64,000 nucleotides of DNA from an uncultured Sphingomonadaceae bacterium (GCA_947503245.1 CANNCV010000001.1:929501-993500); one strand, 5' to 3'; positions 8,501-17,787 are shown, numbered from the stretch's first letter. Notes: generated from the letters alone by a model not told the origin. Translations and numbers: made by a program.

Positions 8501-10249
8501 TCACTCCGACTTTGACGCTGAATCACTTTTGGAACTTTGACTCACTTTAGATGATATTTCAACCGGCTTTTCCGTAGATAATGACTGTTCTTCGACCAGA
8601 TTACCGCTTTCGTTTGAACTTGTGCTTTGGGCGACAAGACCGTCTAACGAGCCTCCGCTCAAACCCAGTTCTTTCATAAGCCCATCAATGACCGGGGCCT
8701 GTGCACGATAGGCCAGAGCGGCGCTCACGGCGTCGCTGGCCAGATTGCCATTGCCGCCGCTGTTCGCCGCCGCGCTGGTTCCAGAACCGCCTCCACCATT
8801 TTGGGTAATGCCATCGACCTGCACGATCTTGATCGAGTCGATTGCTTCCATTGGTTTTGCGGATTCGCGCACCACTTCGGGCAGAACATTGAGCAAGGCC
8901 AATTTGGTTTGCAGCGAAATCTGATCTGATGACAGAATATTTGCCGCTTCATTGACGGCGCGCTGTCCAGCAGCCTCAACTTCAAAGCGAACGCGTGCGG
9001 CTTCTGCGCGCAGTTTTTCTGCCTCTGCCTCACCTTCAGCAGCGACACGAATGGCGGCGGCACGGTTGGATGCCGCTTCTTTTTCCGCCTCTGCTTCAAC
9101 CTTCACTGAGATAGCGTCGCGCTCTGCTTGCTTGGCAGCCTCGATAAGCTCGATACGCTTTTGTCGTTCGGCGACTTCGGTTTCCCGCGCAGTCGTCACT
9201 TGTTCTTCAGCCGCGACAGCAGTTGCACGCGCTTCATCAGCTTGCGCCTTGGCTTGGCTTTCTTCGCGGGATTTGTTCTGGATCGCAATTTGCTGTTCCT
9301 GCCGCGCAATCTCAATGGTTTGCTGCTGCGCGATTTCCGCTTCTTTGACCAGCTTATCCGCTTCAATCTGCCGCGAGTCGATTAGCTGTTTTGCGCCAAT
9401 GCGTGCTTGTTCTGCCTCACGGTTACGAATGGCCTGTTCTGTTGCGACTTCGGATGCCTGAGTGGCGCGGCGCATTTCAACCTCACGCTCTTGTTCCAAC
9501 CGCGCAAATTCATTGTCACGACTAATCTCAAAAGAGCGCTGATCAGCTTCCAGATTTTTTGTCTCAATCTGAACGCGCGTCTCTTGCTCAATATCGTTCC
9601 GCGCCTTTTTGCGCAGTTCAATCTGTTCTGTCAGCTTGGTCAAACCTTCAGCATCAAATGCGTTATTGGCGTTGAAATGCTCAATGCTGGTCTGGTCAAG
9701 TCCGGTTAGCGATACCGATTCCAGTTCAAGGCCGTTCATCGCCAAATCGTTGGAGGAGACTTGCTGCACCTTCTGCACAAAGTCTGCCCGCTGTTCGTGC
9801 AGCTCGTTCATAGACATGCCCGCTGCAACAGAGCGCAAGGCATCAACAAATTTGCCTTCGACCAGATCTTTTAGCGATTCAGGATGCATTGTGCGCAGGC
9901 CAAGCGTCTGCGCTGCCATGGCCAAAGCATCTGCATCAGGGCGCACACGGACATAAAATTCGGCTTTCACATCAATGCGCAGCCGGTCCAGCGTAATCAA
10001 TGCATCAGCATTTTTGCGTTCAACCGCCAAGCGAACCGTGTTCATATTAACCGGCATAGTTTCGTGGAAAATCGGCAGGACCAAGGCGCCACCGTTCATC
10101 ACAACCCTTTCGCCGCCAAAACCTGTTCGTACAAAAGCAATCTCTTTGGATGCGCGCTTATAGAGCCGCAATATGGTAATAATAATCCCGACAATCAGGA
10201 CAAGTCCGGCAACAGCCATAACGGTAATGAATAATGGTCCTTCTAACAT
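8501..10249 (-). CDS. yqiK: Flotillin-family (SPFH) membrane scaffold protein
   Basis: Scaffold of membrane microdomains. A single N-terminal membrane helix (residues ~7-27) is followed by an SPFH/band-7 domain (about 35-210). A very long Ala/Glu/Arg/Lys-rich coiled coil (about 215-475) holds many EAE/AEA repeats, and the tail is Gly/Ser-rich. The N-terminal anchor plus the OB-fold partner yqiJ just upstream are the typical YqiJ-YqiK arrangement. 582 residues is a usual length. A Ser/Lys-rich C-terminal end (SQSSKSDSASKSE) is unusual but unremarkable. Likely oligomerises at the inner membrane. Confidence 0.93.
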   Translation of the reverse strand: MLEGPLFITVMAVAGLVLIVGIIITILRLYKRASKEIAFVRTGFGGERVVMNGGALVLPIFHETMPVNMNTVRLAVERKNADALITLDRLRIDVKAEFYVRVRPDADALAMAAQTLGLRTMHPESLKDLVEGKFVDALRSVAAGMSMNELHEQRADFVQKVQQVSSNDLAMNGLELESVSLTGLDQTSIEHFNANNAFDAEGLTKLTEQIELRKKARNDIEQETRVQIETKNLEADQRSFEISRDNEFARLEQEREVEMRRATQASEVATEQAIRNREAEQARIGAKQLIDSRQIEADKLVKEAEIAQQQTIEIARQEQQIAIQNKSREESQAKAQADEARATAVAAEEQVTTARETEVAERQKRIELIEAAKQAERDAISVKVEAEAEKEAASNRAAAIRVAAEGEAEAEKLRAEAARVRFEVEAAGQRAVNEAANILSSDQISLQTKLALLNVLPEVVRESAKPMEAIDSIKIVQVDGITQNGGGGSGTSAAANSGGNGNLASDAVSAALAYRAQAPVIDGLMKELGLSGGSLDGLVAQSTSSNESGNLVEEQSLSTEKPVEISSKVSQSSKSDSASKSE

Positions 10250-10388
10250 ATCTCTCTTTCTCTTCGTGCGGTGCGTGTGGTTATCCAGCCCGGGATACGC
10301 ACCGGCTCATCACCTCATGGGCTTGTTTTTAATGGGCCTTTCAGGAATTGATGACCCCTGATTGGCATGGAATGTTTGCATTTCGGCA

Positions 10389-11027
10389 CTATAGCCGGGG
10401 CAGAGTATTCTGGCCGCGGCTTATTGCGCGAAATGTATTATTATCGCGGCGTACCAGCAAAATTTCTTCACCTTGTTGCAATATCTGGCCAGCATTATCC
10501 GGTTCGACCATCACAAAGTGGCTTTGCCCGTGAACGTCACGTACCTTTGCGCGGGCAGGGGAGCCAGTTTCGGCCTTGCCCAATTCGATTGTAGCAAAGC
10601 GGCCGACCAATGTATCGCGGCCAACGGCTGTGGTTTCGTCGCGCGGCAGGATTTTGGCCAATGGCCTCGCAATTGCGCCGGTTAGTGGAAGGCTGGCAAA
10701 AGCCGCCAATGGAACGGCCAACCACGGCGTTAACATGCTGCCGGTCAGGTTTTGCAAGACCATTTGTCCAGACAGGCCGATCATACCGAATAAGCCGAGC
10801 ATCAGCATCAGCAAAATCATCAACGGTACTTTGCCAAAGCCCAAAATGCCCAAAAGGCCATCTCCGGCACCGGCTAAGTCGCCATCAATATCAGGGTCGG
10901 GCATTTCAATATCGGCATCACCCAGTAATTCGCCTAGGCCAATGATTTGAAAAACTACCAATAGAGACATGAGCAATAAGCTGATGGTGAAAAACAGATT
11001 TTCCGAAACCAACCAAAACTCTAGCAT
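10389..11027 (-). CDS. yqiJ: YqiJ-like inner-membrane protein (NfeD-type OB fold)
   Basis: Partner of the flotillin encoded 139 bases downstream. There are three to four transmembrane helices in residues 5-120, with an acidic loop DADIEMPDPDIDGD between the first two. A C-terminal OB-like domain (about 130-205) contains VGRFATIELG and EILLVRRDNNTFRAI. NfeD-type OB domains bind flotillin coiled coils in characterised pairs. A recognisable promoter lies just before it. Its function (membrane-domain organisation under envelope stress) is inferred from the family. Confidence 0.88.
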   Translation of the reverse strand: MLEFWLVSENLFFTISLLLMSLLVVFQIIGLGELLGDADIEMPDPDIDGDLAGAGDGLLGILGFGKVPLMILLMLMLGLFGMIGLSGQMVLQNLTGSMLTPWLAVPLAAFASLPLTGAIARPLAKILPRDETTAVGRDTLVGRFATIELGKAETGSPARAKVRDVHGQSHFVMVEPDNAGQILQQGEEILLVRRDNNTFRAISRGQNTLPRL

Positions 11028-11048
11028 TATCCCTCCTCTACTAACATT

Positions 11049-11076
11049 AATATAGGATGAATTGCATGATTTACAA
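11049..11076 (-). promoter_or_regulatory. Candidate sigma-70 promoter for yqiJ-yqiK
   Basis: On the minus strand TTGTAA (11076-11071) and TATATT (11054-11049) are separated by 16 bases, and the ATG is only 21 bases beyond the -10 with a GAGGAGGG ribosome-binding site in between. The short leader is consistent. Read by eye only. Confidence 0.45.
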
Positions 11077-11167
11077 TATCTAACGATAGAAAAATCATAT
11101 TATGGTCCAAAAATATGGTTCGTTTCATCTAAAGAACGTATTTTTACTCTCTACCAGCGTATTATTA

Positions 11168-11878
11168 TCAATCTACACTCTCTTCGCCGATATATTTCAT
11201 TTCCAGAAAACGTCCACGAACGGCCAGTTTATCCAATTCGCCATTGGCCAATTGCCGCGTCACCGTATCAATCTCTTTGGAAATAACCTTCAGCCCATCC
11301 TCAAGCTGCGCATCGGGTGTTGAGCCATTGCGCTCCTCTTTGCGCAAAGATGCAGGGATACGCTGATAGCCTGTGATTAATTCGGGCAAATGCTCGCCTA
11401 CCAATTTGCGCACTTCCAAGGCGGCAGGCTGTCTTTCATCCAATTGCTGCAATTGCGGTGCCAGTGCGTCGAGCTGGACACCGATATCATCAACCAGTTT
11501 TATTGCCGGTGCTGGTAAAGCAGGGCGTTGTTGTTCCAGCCATATCTCAGTTTTGCCGGCCAATACGTCGAGATTCTCTTTCGAGAGGTCTTCAGCTTTC
11601 GGGATTGGCATTTTGGGATATTTGCTGAAGAAATATGAAGCCCCTGCTACAGCGAGTGCAGTTATCATCACACCTTCAAAACCGATACCACCGATAATGG
11701 CGCCTACAATTCCTGCTCCAACAATCACGGCACCCACTGCTATCGCGGTGCGGCCCAATTTGCCCCAGAAATGTCTACGTTTGAGTGCGCGTGATTTGAG
11801 ACCGATGGAACGGTTATAGCGCACATTTTGAAGGCTATCGCGCGCATTGGCCATGATTTCTTCGGCGGTTTCGGGCAT
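11168..11878 (-). CDS. XpaC-like protein, TelA partner
   Basis: A 236-residue protein immediately (6 bases) downstream of telA. It has a basic N terminus (RSIGLKSRALKRRH), a double Gly/Ala/Val-rich membrane segment (about 44-84) with motif GAGIVGAIIGGIG, then a helical cytoplasmic domain. Placement beside telA and the helical C-terminal domain match the XpaC family, named for 5-bromo-4-chloroindolyl phosphate hydrolysis, whose actual activity is unproven. A supporting role in membrane or toxic-anion stress is inferred. Two cistrons, telA-xpaC, are likely one operon. Confidence 0.7.
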   Translation of the reverse strand: MPETAEEIMANARDSLQNVRYNRSIGLKSRALKRRHFWGKLGRTAIAVGAVIVGAGIVGAIIGGIGFEGVMITALAVAGASYFFSKYPKMPIPKAEDLSKENLDVLAGKTEIWLEQQRPALPAPAIKLVDDIGVQLDALAPQLQQLDERQPAALEVRKLVGEHLPELITGYQRIPASLRKEERNGSTPDAQLEDGLKVISKEIDTVTRQLANGELDKLAVRGRFLEMKYIGEESVD

Positions 11879-11884
11879 TATTTA

Positions 11885-13096
11885 TCAATTATCCAATGAT
11901 GTCAGCAGTGATTCTGCATCGGGTTGTTCAGCGGCTTTTGCCTGTCCCTCGGCCCGGGCGATATAGCCTTTCGATTTTTCAACTTCGTCGGACAATGTGG
12001 TGACAGTTGTTTTCATCGTCTCCAGAGACTTCATCTTGAAGTCGTCAATATGGTCCATTGTGTCATAAATATTCTGGAATGCGCGCTGTAATGTTTCCAG
12101 CGGGATGGTTGAAGCGGCGGCCTGCTCATGAATCTGCGCAGACTGGTTTTTCAGCATATCGCCAGTGCTATCAATAATGCCTGCTGTGGTGGCGTTGAGC
12201 GACGTAATTTGCTCCAGCACAAGTTTTTGCCCGACCAGCGCCTGCGCAACAGTAACTGCAGTGCGCAGCGCGCCGACAGTTGTGGTGCTGGCGCGGTCAA
12301 CGCCCTTAACCAGCTCGATATTGTTTTTCTTGACCAGATCAAGCGCAAGATACCCCTGAACAGTGACGGCCATTTGGGTCAGCAAATCCTGTGTACGCTG
12401 GCGCACATAGAATAAGGCTGTCTCACGAATGGCCTTTGCTTTGGCGGGGTCAGAGATATCCAGCTCATTCGCTTTATCCTCAAGCCGAGCATCCATGACC
12501 TTTGAGATATGAATCATTTGCTCAAGTCGGCCCATTGCTGCCCAGAGATTTTGCCGTTCAACATCAATCGCGGCATTGTCCATCAGCAATTCGTCTTTGC
12601 CGCCTGCCAGTCGGCTGAGGATAGTCTGAATATGGTCCTGGCTGGATTTATAGCCGTCAAAATAGTTGCGCAGCTTATTGCCCCAAGGAATGATACCGAA
12701 GATTTTGCGCGGTGTGAGAAGATCACCCTTTTTGCCTGGGTCCAGATCTTCAACGGTGCGGCGCAATTCGGCAAGGTCTGCGCCTACGCCTTCATTTTCT
12801 CCCATGGCGCGCACTGGACGGTCAAGGAAGCGGTTGGATTGGCCAGCAGCCTCCGCAATCTCCTTGCGACCCATATTGGTGAGCTGTTCAACGCGCTTAC
12901 CAAATTCGGGGGAGTTCGCGTCTTGCGCAATAAGATCATCGACAAAACCGTCGACTTTCTCTTCCAGCTTTGATTTCTGCTCTTCTGTCACAGGCACCAG
13001 ACCGGCCGCCTTTTCGGGAGCAACCACAGGGACCGGATCGGGAGCCTTAAGCTCAAGGCCGATATCCACGGTTTCGGTTTTGGTCTCGGTTGCCAT
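11885..13096 (-). CDS. telA: TelA-family toxic-anion resistance protein
   Basis: 403 residues, all helical, no membrane segment. Family-typical stretches include GLVPVTEEQKSKLEEKVDGF, IPWGNKLRNYFDGYKSSQ, VERQNLWAAMGRLEQ and the C-terminal SLNATTAGIIDSTGDMLK. Members (TelA/KlaA/YceH) associate with resistance to tellurite, antibiotics and envelope stress; the biochemical activity is not established. Its neighbours, an XpaC-like membrane protein and the yqiJ-yqiK flotillin pair, make a four-gene membrane-stress cluster transcribed in one direction. Confidence 0.93.
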   Translation of the reverse strand: MATETKTETVDIGLELKAPDPVPVVAPEKAAGLVPVTEEQKSKLEEKVDGFVDDLIAQDANSPEFGKRVEQLTNMGRKEIAEAAGQSNRFLDRPVRAMGENEGVGADLAELRRTVEDLDPGKKGDLLTPRKIFGIIPWGNKLRNYFDGYKSSQDHIQTILSRLAGGKDELLMDNAAIDVERQNLWAAMGRLEQMIHISKVMDARLEDKANELDISDPAKAKAIRETALFYVRQRTQDLLTQMAVTVQGYLALDLVKKNNIELVKGVDRASTTTVGALRTAVTVAQALVGQKLVLEQITSLNATTAGIIDSTGDMLKNQSAQIHEQAAASTIPLETLQRAFQNIYDTMDHIDDFKMKSLETMKTTVTTLSDEVEKSKGYIARAEGQAKAAEQPDAESLLTSLDN

Positions 13097-13284
13097 CTAC
13101 TATCCCTTTGTCAAATTCGTTTCATTGTCAGAATGCAATCATAACCACATTCTTTCAAGCGAAAGCGTAGATTATCACTAAACTACTGTATCAACCTAGT
13201 AATACAGAGTGTCGGGTGCAAGGGCTAAGGCCGTAAACTGTCGAACAATAACAGGCTGTTATCGAAACTATTATATGGCTGTGC

Positions 13285-13306
13285 TTGAGGCCTAACGCGG
13301 CCTCAA
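13285..13306 (-). terminator. Hairpin after the fatty acyl-AMP ligase gene
   Basis: Stem TTGAGGCC (13285-13292) pairs with GGCCTCAA (13299-13306) over a six-base loop, beginning four bases after the stop codon at 13310. There is no T-run after it on the minus strand, so it may be a processing or Rho-dependent end rather than a true intrinsic terminator. The rest of the 213-base gap to telA holds nothing I can name. Confidence 0.5.
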
Positions 13307-13309
13307 ATA

Positions 13310-15058
13310 TTATGCCGCAACCTGATAAGGTTGAATTTCGCCAGAAAGATAGAGATTGCGCGCTTTGGCACGGCTTAGCTTGCCGGATGATGTGCGCGGT
13401 AAGGTGCGCGGTGGTACCAGCTCGATCACACAATTCATGCCGGTAATATTGCGCACTTTTTCGCGTATTTCTTCACGCAGGCGCAGACGCTCAGCATCAT
13501 CGGATGTGCGGCATTGCACCAATACAGCAGGGGTTTCCTCGCCGCCCGGTGTGGTCACTGCAAAGGCGGCAATATCGCCCGCTTTGAACCCAGGCAGTTG
13601 CTCGACCGCCCATTCAATATCCTGTGGCCAATGGTTCTTGCCATTGATGATAATCATATCTTTGGCGCGGCCGACAACGAACAGATAACCACCGGACATA
13701 TAGCCCATATCTCCAGTGTCGAGCCAACCATCAACCAGACAAGCATCGGTTGATTCAGGATCGCGGAAATAGCTGTGCATGATACTGGGGCCGGAACACC
13801 AGATTTTGCCAATGGCTTTTTCGGGCAGAACCTTGCCGCTTTCCTCACGGATTTCTACGGTCATATCCTTTGCCGGCTTGCCGCAATTGACAATGGCGCG
13901 CATTCGCACTTGCCCATCGTCGTTACCCTCACTCATGTCAGACATGCCGGAGAGACGGGTTTCTTCGACCATCTCAACCTTAATGCCTTCGCCGGGCGGC
14001 ATGATTGTAACGGCCAGCGTTGCCTCTGCCAGTCCGTAGCTGGGCAAAAAGGCTTTTGCGTCAAATCCGGCTGGGCCGAATGCATCGACAAAGCTTTGCA
14101 TAACCTCTGGACGGATCATATCCGCGCCATTGCCTGCCAAGCGCCAACGCGACAGGTCAAAGCGTTCTTCAACCTTTGACTGGTTGCCAATACGACGCGC
14201 GCAAATATCATAGCCGAAAGTGGGCGAATAGCTGATTGTCGTGCCTTCATTGCGGCTGACCATATCCAGCCATGCCAAGGGGCGGCGGGCAAAATGCTCA
14301 GTGCGCAAATAGTCGGTGGATACCTGATTGGCGATGGGGGACAGAAAACAGCCAACCAACCCCATATCATGATACCAAGGCAGCCATGATACACAGCGGT
14401 CGCTGTCTTGCACTTTCATGCCGTTGGAATGTGCTGACAAATTGTTGAGCAGCGCATGATGCGTCACGGCAACGCCATGCGGGAAGCGCGTGGAACCGCT
14501 GGAATATTGCAGATAGCAAATATCTTGCGGATCGGCCGCCGGCAATGTGCATTGTTCCGCCGCTTGATCGGTAAATTGATCCCAAACTACCCCCTTAACA
14601 CCGCAGCTATCAGCCGCTGCGCCTGCCATTTCCGACAGTTCTGCGGGGAAGAATAACATGGTTGGGTCACAGCTTTTCAATTGTACCGATAGCTGATCGA
14701 TATAGGATTCTTTGCCGCCAAAACTGGTGGGCAGGGGCAGCGGAACCGGCCATGCACCTGCATAGACGACACCAAAGAATAATGCTGCAAATTCAGCGCC
14801 GGTTTCTGCAACCAATGCAATGCGTTCCTGCGGTTTCACGCCATTTGCAATCAGCCGATATGCATTTGAAAGGGCATCCTGCCGCAATTCGGCAAATGTA
14901 TATGGCCGCGCCAAATTGCCACGCGCATCATGGAAATTCAGCCCGCGTGTCCCCTTGGCAGCATAGTCCAGAGCATCGCCCAAAGTATCAAATTCAGCAA
15001 AAATGCGGGGCAGTTCATCAAATGTTGGTGTCGGCTCTGTCATGGTCGCCTCACTCAT
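13310..15058 (-). CDS. Fatty acyl-AMP ligase
   Basis: ANL-superfamily adenylating enzyme of the FAAL type. It activates a fatty acid as acyl-AMP for transfer to an acyl carrier protein. Seen motifs: YLQYSSGSTRFPHG (P-loop A3), LPWYHDMGLVG, LPSYGLAEATLAV (A5), DGWLDTGDMGY (A7), GRAKDMIIINGKNHWPQDIE (A8) and the C-terminal SGKLSRAKAR with the catalytic Lys. The start at 15058 is preceded by GGGGGTGAT. A start 17 codons earlier at 15109 is possible but lacks a good ribosome-binding site. No polyketide or peptide synthase is adjacent, so the acceptor carrier is unknown. Confidence 0.93.
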   Translation of the reverse strand: MSEATMTEPTPTFDELPRIFAEFDTLGDALDYAAKGTRGLNFHDARGNLARPYTFAELRQDALSNAYRLIANGVKPQERIALVAETGAEFAALFFGVVYAGAWPVPLPLPTSFGGKESYIDQLSVQLKSCDPTMLFFPAELSEMAGAAADSCGVKGVVWDQFTDQAAEQCTLPAADPQDICYLQYSSGSTRFPHGVAVTHHALLNNLSAHSNGMKVQDSDRCVSWLPWYHDMGLVGCFLSPIANQVSTDYLRTEHFARRPLAWLDMVSRNEGTTISYSPTFGYDICARRIGNQSKVEERFDLSRWRLAGNGADMIRPEVMQSFVDAFGPAGFDAKAFLPSYGLAEATLAVTIMPPGEGIKVEMVEETRLSGMSDMSEGNDDGQVRMRAIVNCGKPAKDMTVEIREESGKVLPEKAIGKIWCSGPSIMHSYFRDPESTDACLVDGWLDTGDMGYMSGGYLFVVGRAKDMIIINGKNHWPQDIEWAVEQLPGFKAGDIAAFAVTTPGGEETPAVLVQCRTSDDAERLRLREEIREKVRNITGMNCVIELVPPRTLPRTSSGKLSRAKARNLYLSGEIQPYQVAA

Positions 15059-15307
15059 ATCACCCCCATTAACTTTGGTGTCAGTTTTGGGTTGCACAGT
15101 TTTTATCATTATAGCTTATAATTCCCAACACAATCACGTTCCATAAAACAAAAGATCTGCTTGCATGCAATGCGCAATGCAGAGCGTGTCCACGGCACGT
15201 AAACCAATTATTCAATATACCCCAAAGACCAAAGTCTGGCCTAAATTTAGACGCGACTATGGCATAATGATGGCGAGAAGCAAAATGAAGCGATATAACA
15301 AGCTGAA

Positions 15308-15931
15308 ATGAGCAAAGAAAATCCTTCATTTTCACAAAGGCCGCAGCGCAAACCAAGGCCGCTGGATACACAGCGGCTGCGTGATCTGGCACTGCGTTAT
15401 GTTGCGCGCTATGCCACGAGTTCTGCCAAATTGCGCGATTATCTGCTGCGCAAGTTGCGTGAACGTGAATGGCAGGGCGATGACCAACCGGATATTGATG
15501 CGCTGGTGGGCTATTGTGTGGATAAAGGCTTTGTCGATGATGCGCTCTATGCGGCGCAAAAAGCGAGTGATCTAGCGCGGCGCGGCTATGGCGCCAGACG
15601 TGTGGATGCGATGTTATATATGTCAGGCATTGCCGATGATGATGCGCTGGAGGCCCGTTCTCTTACCGAGGCTGCAAAGTGGAAGGCCGCACTTTTATAT
15701 GCAAGACGCAAAAGAATTGGCCCATTTTCCCGGTCAGAGCACGGCAAAGCGCCAGACAAAGTTAATGGCGATCGATCTGTAAGGGACCGTCAGATTGCAG
15801 GAATGTTAAGGGCAGGGCATGACATGTATGTTGTATGCACGGTTATTGATGCTCCAGATTTTGCGGTTTTGCGCGAAAAAGGCGATGATGGGCTGGATGC
15901 AGCGCTGGACGCCATGGAACCGCTTGTTTAG
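15308..15931 (+). CDS. recX: RecX family regulator of RecA
   Basis: Three-helix-repeat protein that binds RecA filaments. The N-terminal half shows the RecX repeat pattern: LALRYVARYATSSAKLRDYLLRKL, then a second repeat with VGYCVDKGFVDDALYA and RGYGARRVDAML. The C-terminal half continues with ARRKRIGPF and a third, weaker repeat (IAGMLRAGHDMYVVCTVID). 207 residues is within the family range. recA is not in view, so it is a stand-alone copy. It may share an upstream region of ~200 bases with the divergent FAAL gene. Confidence 0.85.
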   Translation: MSKENPSFSQRPQRKPRPLDTQRLRDLALRYVARYATSSAKLRDYLLRKLREREWQGDDQPDIDALVGYCVDKGFVDDALYAAQKASDLARRGYGARRVDAMLYMSGIADDDALEARSLTEAAKWKAALLYARRKRIGPFSRSEHGKAPDKVNGDRSVRDRQIAGMLRAGHDMYVVCTVIDAPDFAVLREKGDDGLDAALDAMEPLV

Positions 15932-15977
15932 CAGCTTAATGATCGCAACCAACTCGCAAAAATAATTGGAGGCCTTG

Positions 15978-16502
15978 ATGACCTTTCGCCGTTTATTTTC
16001 GATTCTCCTCACGGCATTTGCAGCGTTCAGCCTGTCAGCATGTTCTCAATCTACAGAAAGCGCTATAAACGGTGCGAGTGGAGATGAAGTAAGCAGCGGG
16101 GTTGCGACCGCCCCATCGGGCTTGGATTTAGCCAGTTTGACTATACAGAGCGGCGATACGACTCATGCATTTACGGTTGAGGTCGCCAGAACAGCGCAAG
16201 AGCAAGCGCGCGGCCTTATGTTCAGGACTGAGCTGGCCCCTGATAAAGGCATGATATTCCCATTTTCGGAAACACGGCCAGCCAATTTCTGGATGAAAAA
16301 CACACAAATATCGCTCGATATCATCTTTGTGCGCAGTGATGGCACGATAGAGAGCATTGCCGCAAATACTGTCCCTTATTCAGAGGAAGGCGTGCCTTCT
16401 GGTGAGCCTGTCGCGATGGTGTTGGAGCTGGTCGCTGGCCGCTCCGCAGAACTGGGCCTCAAGCCTGGAGATGTTGTGCAATGGGTCGATCCACGCAGCT
16501 GA
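15978..16502 (+). CDS. DUF192 family lipoprotein
   Basis: The ATG at 15978 follows TTGGAGGCC and begins a lipoprotein signal, with hydrophobic core LFSILLTAFAAFSLSAC (lipobox LSAC). The DUF192 domain covers about residues 65-172. Its characteristic stretch runs RTAQEQARGLMFRTEL, GMIFPF, FWMKNTQISLDIIF and GDVVQW. Members are small beta-barrel proteins of unknown function, often secreted. Located between recX and the NDUFA12 gene on the same strand with an 80-base gap, so co-transcription is possible. Confidence 0.9.
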   Translation: MTFRRLFSILLTAFAAFSLSACSQSTESAINGASGDEVSSGVATAPSGLDLASLTIQSGDTTHAFTVEVARTAQEQARGLMFRTELAPDKGMIFPFSETRPANFWMKNTQISLDIIFVRSDGTIESIAANTVPYSEEGVPSGEPVAMVLELVAGRSAELGLKPGDVVQWVDPRS

Positions 16503-16581
16503 ACGTATTTTTTACCTATTGAGTAGCGCAACAGGCAATTTTTTATTGCCTCTGGCGCATGACACGGAGTAAGCGGAGCCC

Positions 16582-16980
16582 ATGGGAATTTTGGGAAAAA
16601 TCTTTACCTGGTGGGATGGCGCGACCATCGGCACCATGTTGTGGACCAGCCGCAAGGGCGAACGCGTTGGCGAGGATTCCTTCGGCAATGCCTATTATCG
16701 TAGCAAAAAAGTGAAAGATGGCGAGCGAGAGCGGCGCTGGGTTATCTATAATGGTGCCAATGACGCTAGCCGTGTGCCTTCCGAATGGCATGGTTGGCTG
16801 CACCAAAGCTATGATGAAGTACCGGAAAGCCATTTACCCCCGCCGCGCATCTGGGAAAAAGATTATGTGCCCAATATGACAGGCACAGTCAGCGCTTATA
16901 GGCCAAGTGGCGCATTGGAGCGCGGAGCCAAGCGAGCTGCGGCCAGTGGAGATTATGAAGCCTGGTCACCGGAAGACTGA
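16582..16980 (+). CDS. NADH dehydrogenase complex I accessory subunit, NDUFA12 family
   Basis: 132 residues with the alphaproteobacterial/mitochondrial NDUFA12 (17.2-kDa subunit) signature: a short N-terminal TWWDGATIGTML segment, GNAYYRSK, RRWVIYNGANDASRVPSEWHGWLHQ and a conserved Pro-rich tail. In mitochondria this subunit is an accessory part of complex I at the matrix arm. Bacterial copies occur in alphaproteobacteria. It is one of the clear pointers to the class of this organism. Followed after three bases by the DUF2155 gene. Confidence 0.94.
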   Translation: MGILGKIFTWWDGATIGTMLWTSRKGERVGEDSFGNAYYRSKKVKDGERERRWVIYNGANDASRVPSEWHGWLHQSYDEVPESHLPPPRIWEKDYVPNMTGTVSAYRPSGALERGAKRAAASGDYEAWSPED

Positions 16981-16983
16981 CAC

Positions 16984-17787
16984 TTGGCTCGCAAACCCTC
17001 TCAAACATCTTATTCGTCATCCAGATTTGTGGCGCTTAAATGCGCTGTTCCTCTCATGATATTGGCGCTTTCCGGATGTGGAATTACGGAGACCGATGAA
17101 GCTGATAAGGGCGCTTCACCTGCACAAGGCGAAGACCTTCCGCCAGCTGCCGCTAATATCGTTGCTGGCGAAAATGCTGTGCAGGAAGCTGACACTGGAC
17201 AATTGGGCACGCCCATGGCGGACCGTGTCGCGACCATCGGCTTTTTGAACAAACGTAACAATGATTCGCGTGATCTACAGATGAAGCCGGGTGAGGCCCG
17301 GCGCATCGGTAATGTGGTTATTCGGTTGGAAGCATGTGAACGCACTGCTCCTTGGGAATCGCCAGCCGAATCTGGTGCCTTTGTGCAGGTTCTGGTGCAA
17401 AGCAAGCCTCGGCGTAACAGCGGCGAAGAACCAAAATGGCAGCGTATTTTCTCGGGCTGGCTGTTTAAAGAATCGCCGTCAGTGAATGTTGTTGAACACC
17501 CTATCTATGATGTCTGGCTTAAAAATTGTGCGATGCGTTTCCCCGGGGAAGAAGATATTATCGCTGACCCAGTGGCAGATGCTGATTCAATATCGCCCGA
17601 CACAGCTGCATCATCTGATAGCGCGTCCGCAGATTCAGAACCCGCGGCACCAAGCAATTCGGCAAATGCCGCTGGCAATGAAGGCTCGCCTGCGCCTGCT
17701 CCGGCAGCGCCTGCTCCATCCGCACCAGAGGCGCCAACACTGCCAGAACCGACCATTGAAGATTTGCTGGACGACGTTGACGGATAA
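16984..17787 (+). CDS. DUF2155 family lipoprotein
   Basis: TTG start three bases after the NDUFA12 stop; it gives a basic N region and the hydrophobic signal ALKCAVPLMILALSGC with lipobox LSGC. The DUF2155 domain (about 75-185) contains TIGFLNKRNNDSR, RIGNVVIRLEACER, RIFSGWLFKESPSVNVVEHPIYDVWLKNC. The ~80-residue tail is Pro/Ala/Ser-rich. Bases 17505-17787 overlap the aat gene on the other strand. The domain end DVWLKNCAMRFPG is antisense to the last residues of aat, so both real ends share the same DNA. Confidence 0.85.
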   Translation: MARKPSQTSYSSSRFVALKCAVPLMILALSGCGITETDEADKGASPAQGEDLPPAAANIVAGENAVQEADTGQLGTPMADRVATIGFLNKRNNDSRDLQMKPGEARRIGNVVIRLEACERTAPWESPAESGAFVQVLVQSKPRRNSGEEPKWQRIFSGWLFKESPSVNVVEHPIYDVWLKNCAMRFPGEEDIIADPVADADSISPDTAASSDSASADSEPAAPSNSANAAGNEGSPAPAPAAPAPSAPEAPTLPEPTIEDLLDDVDG

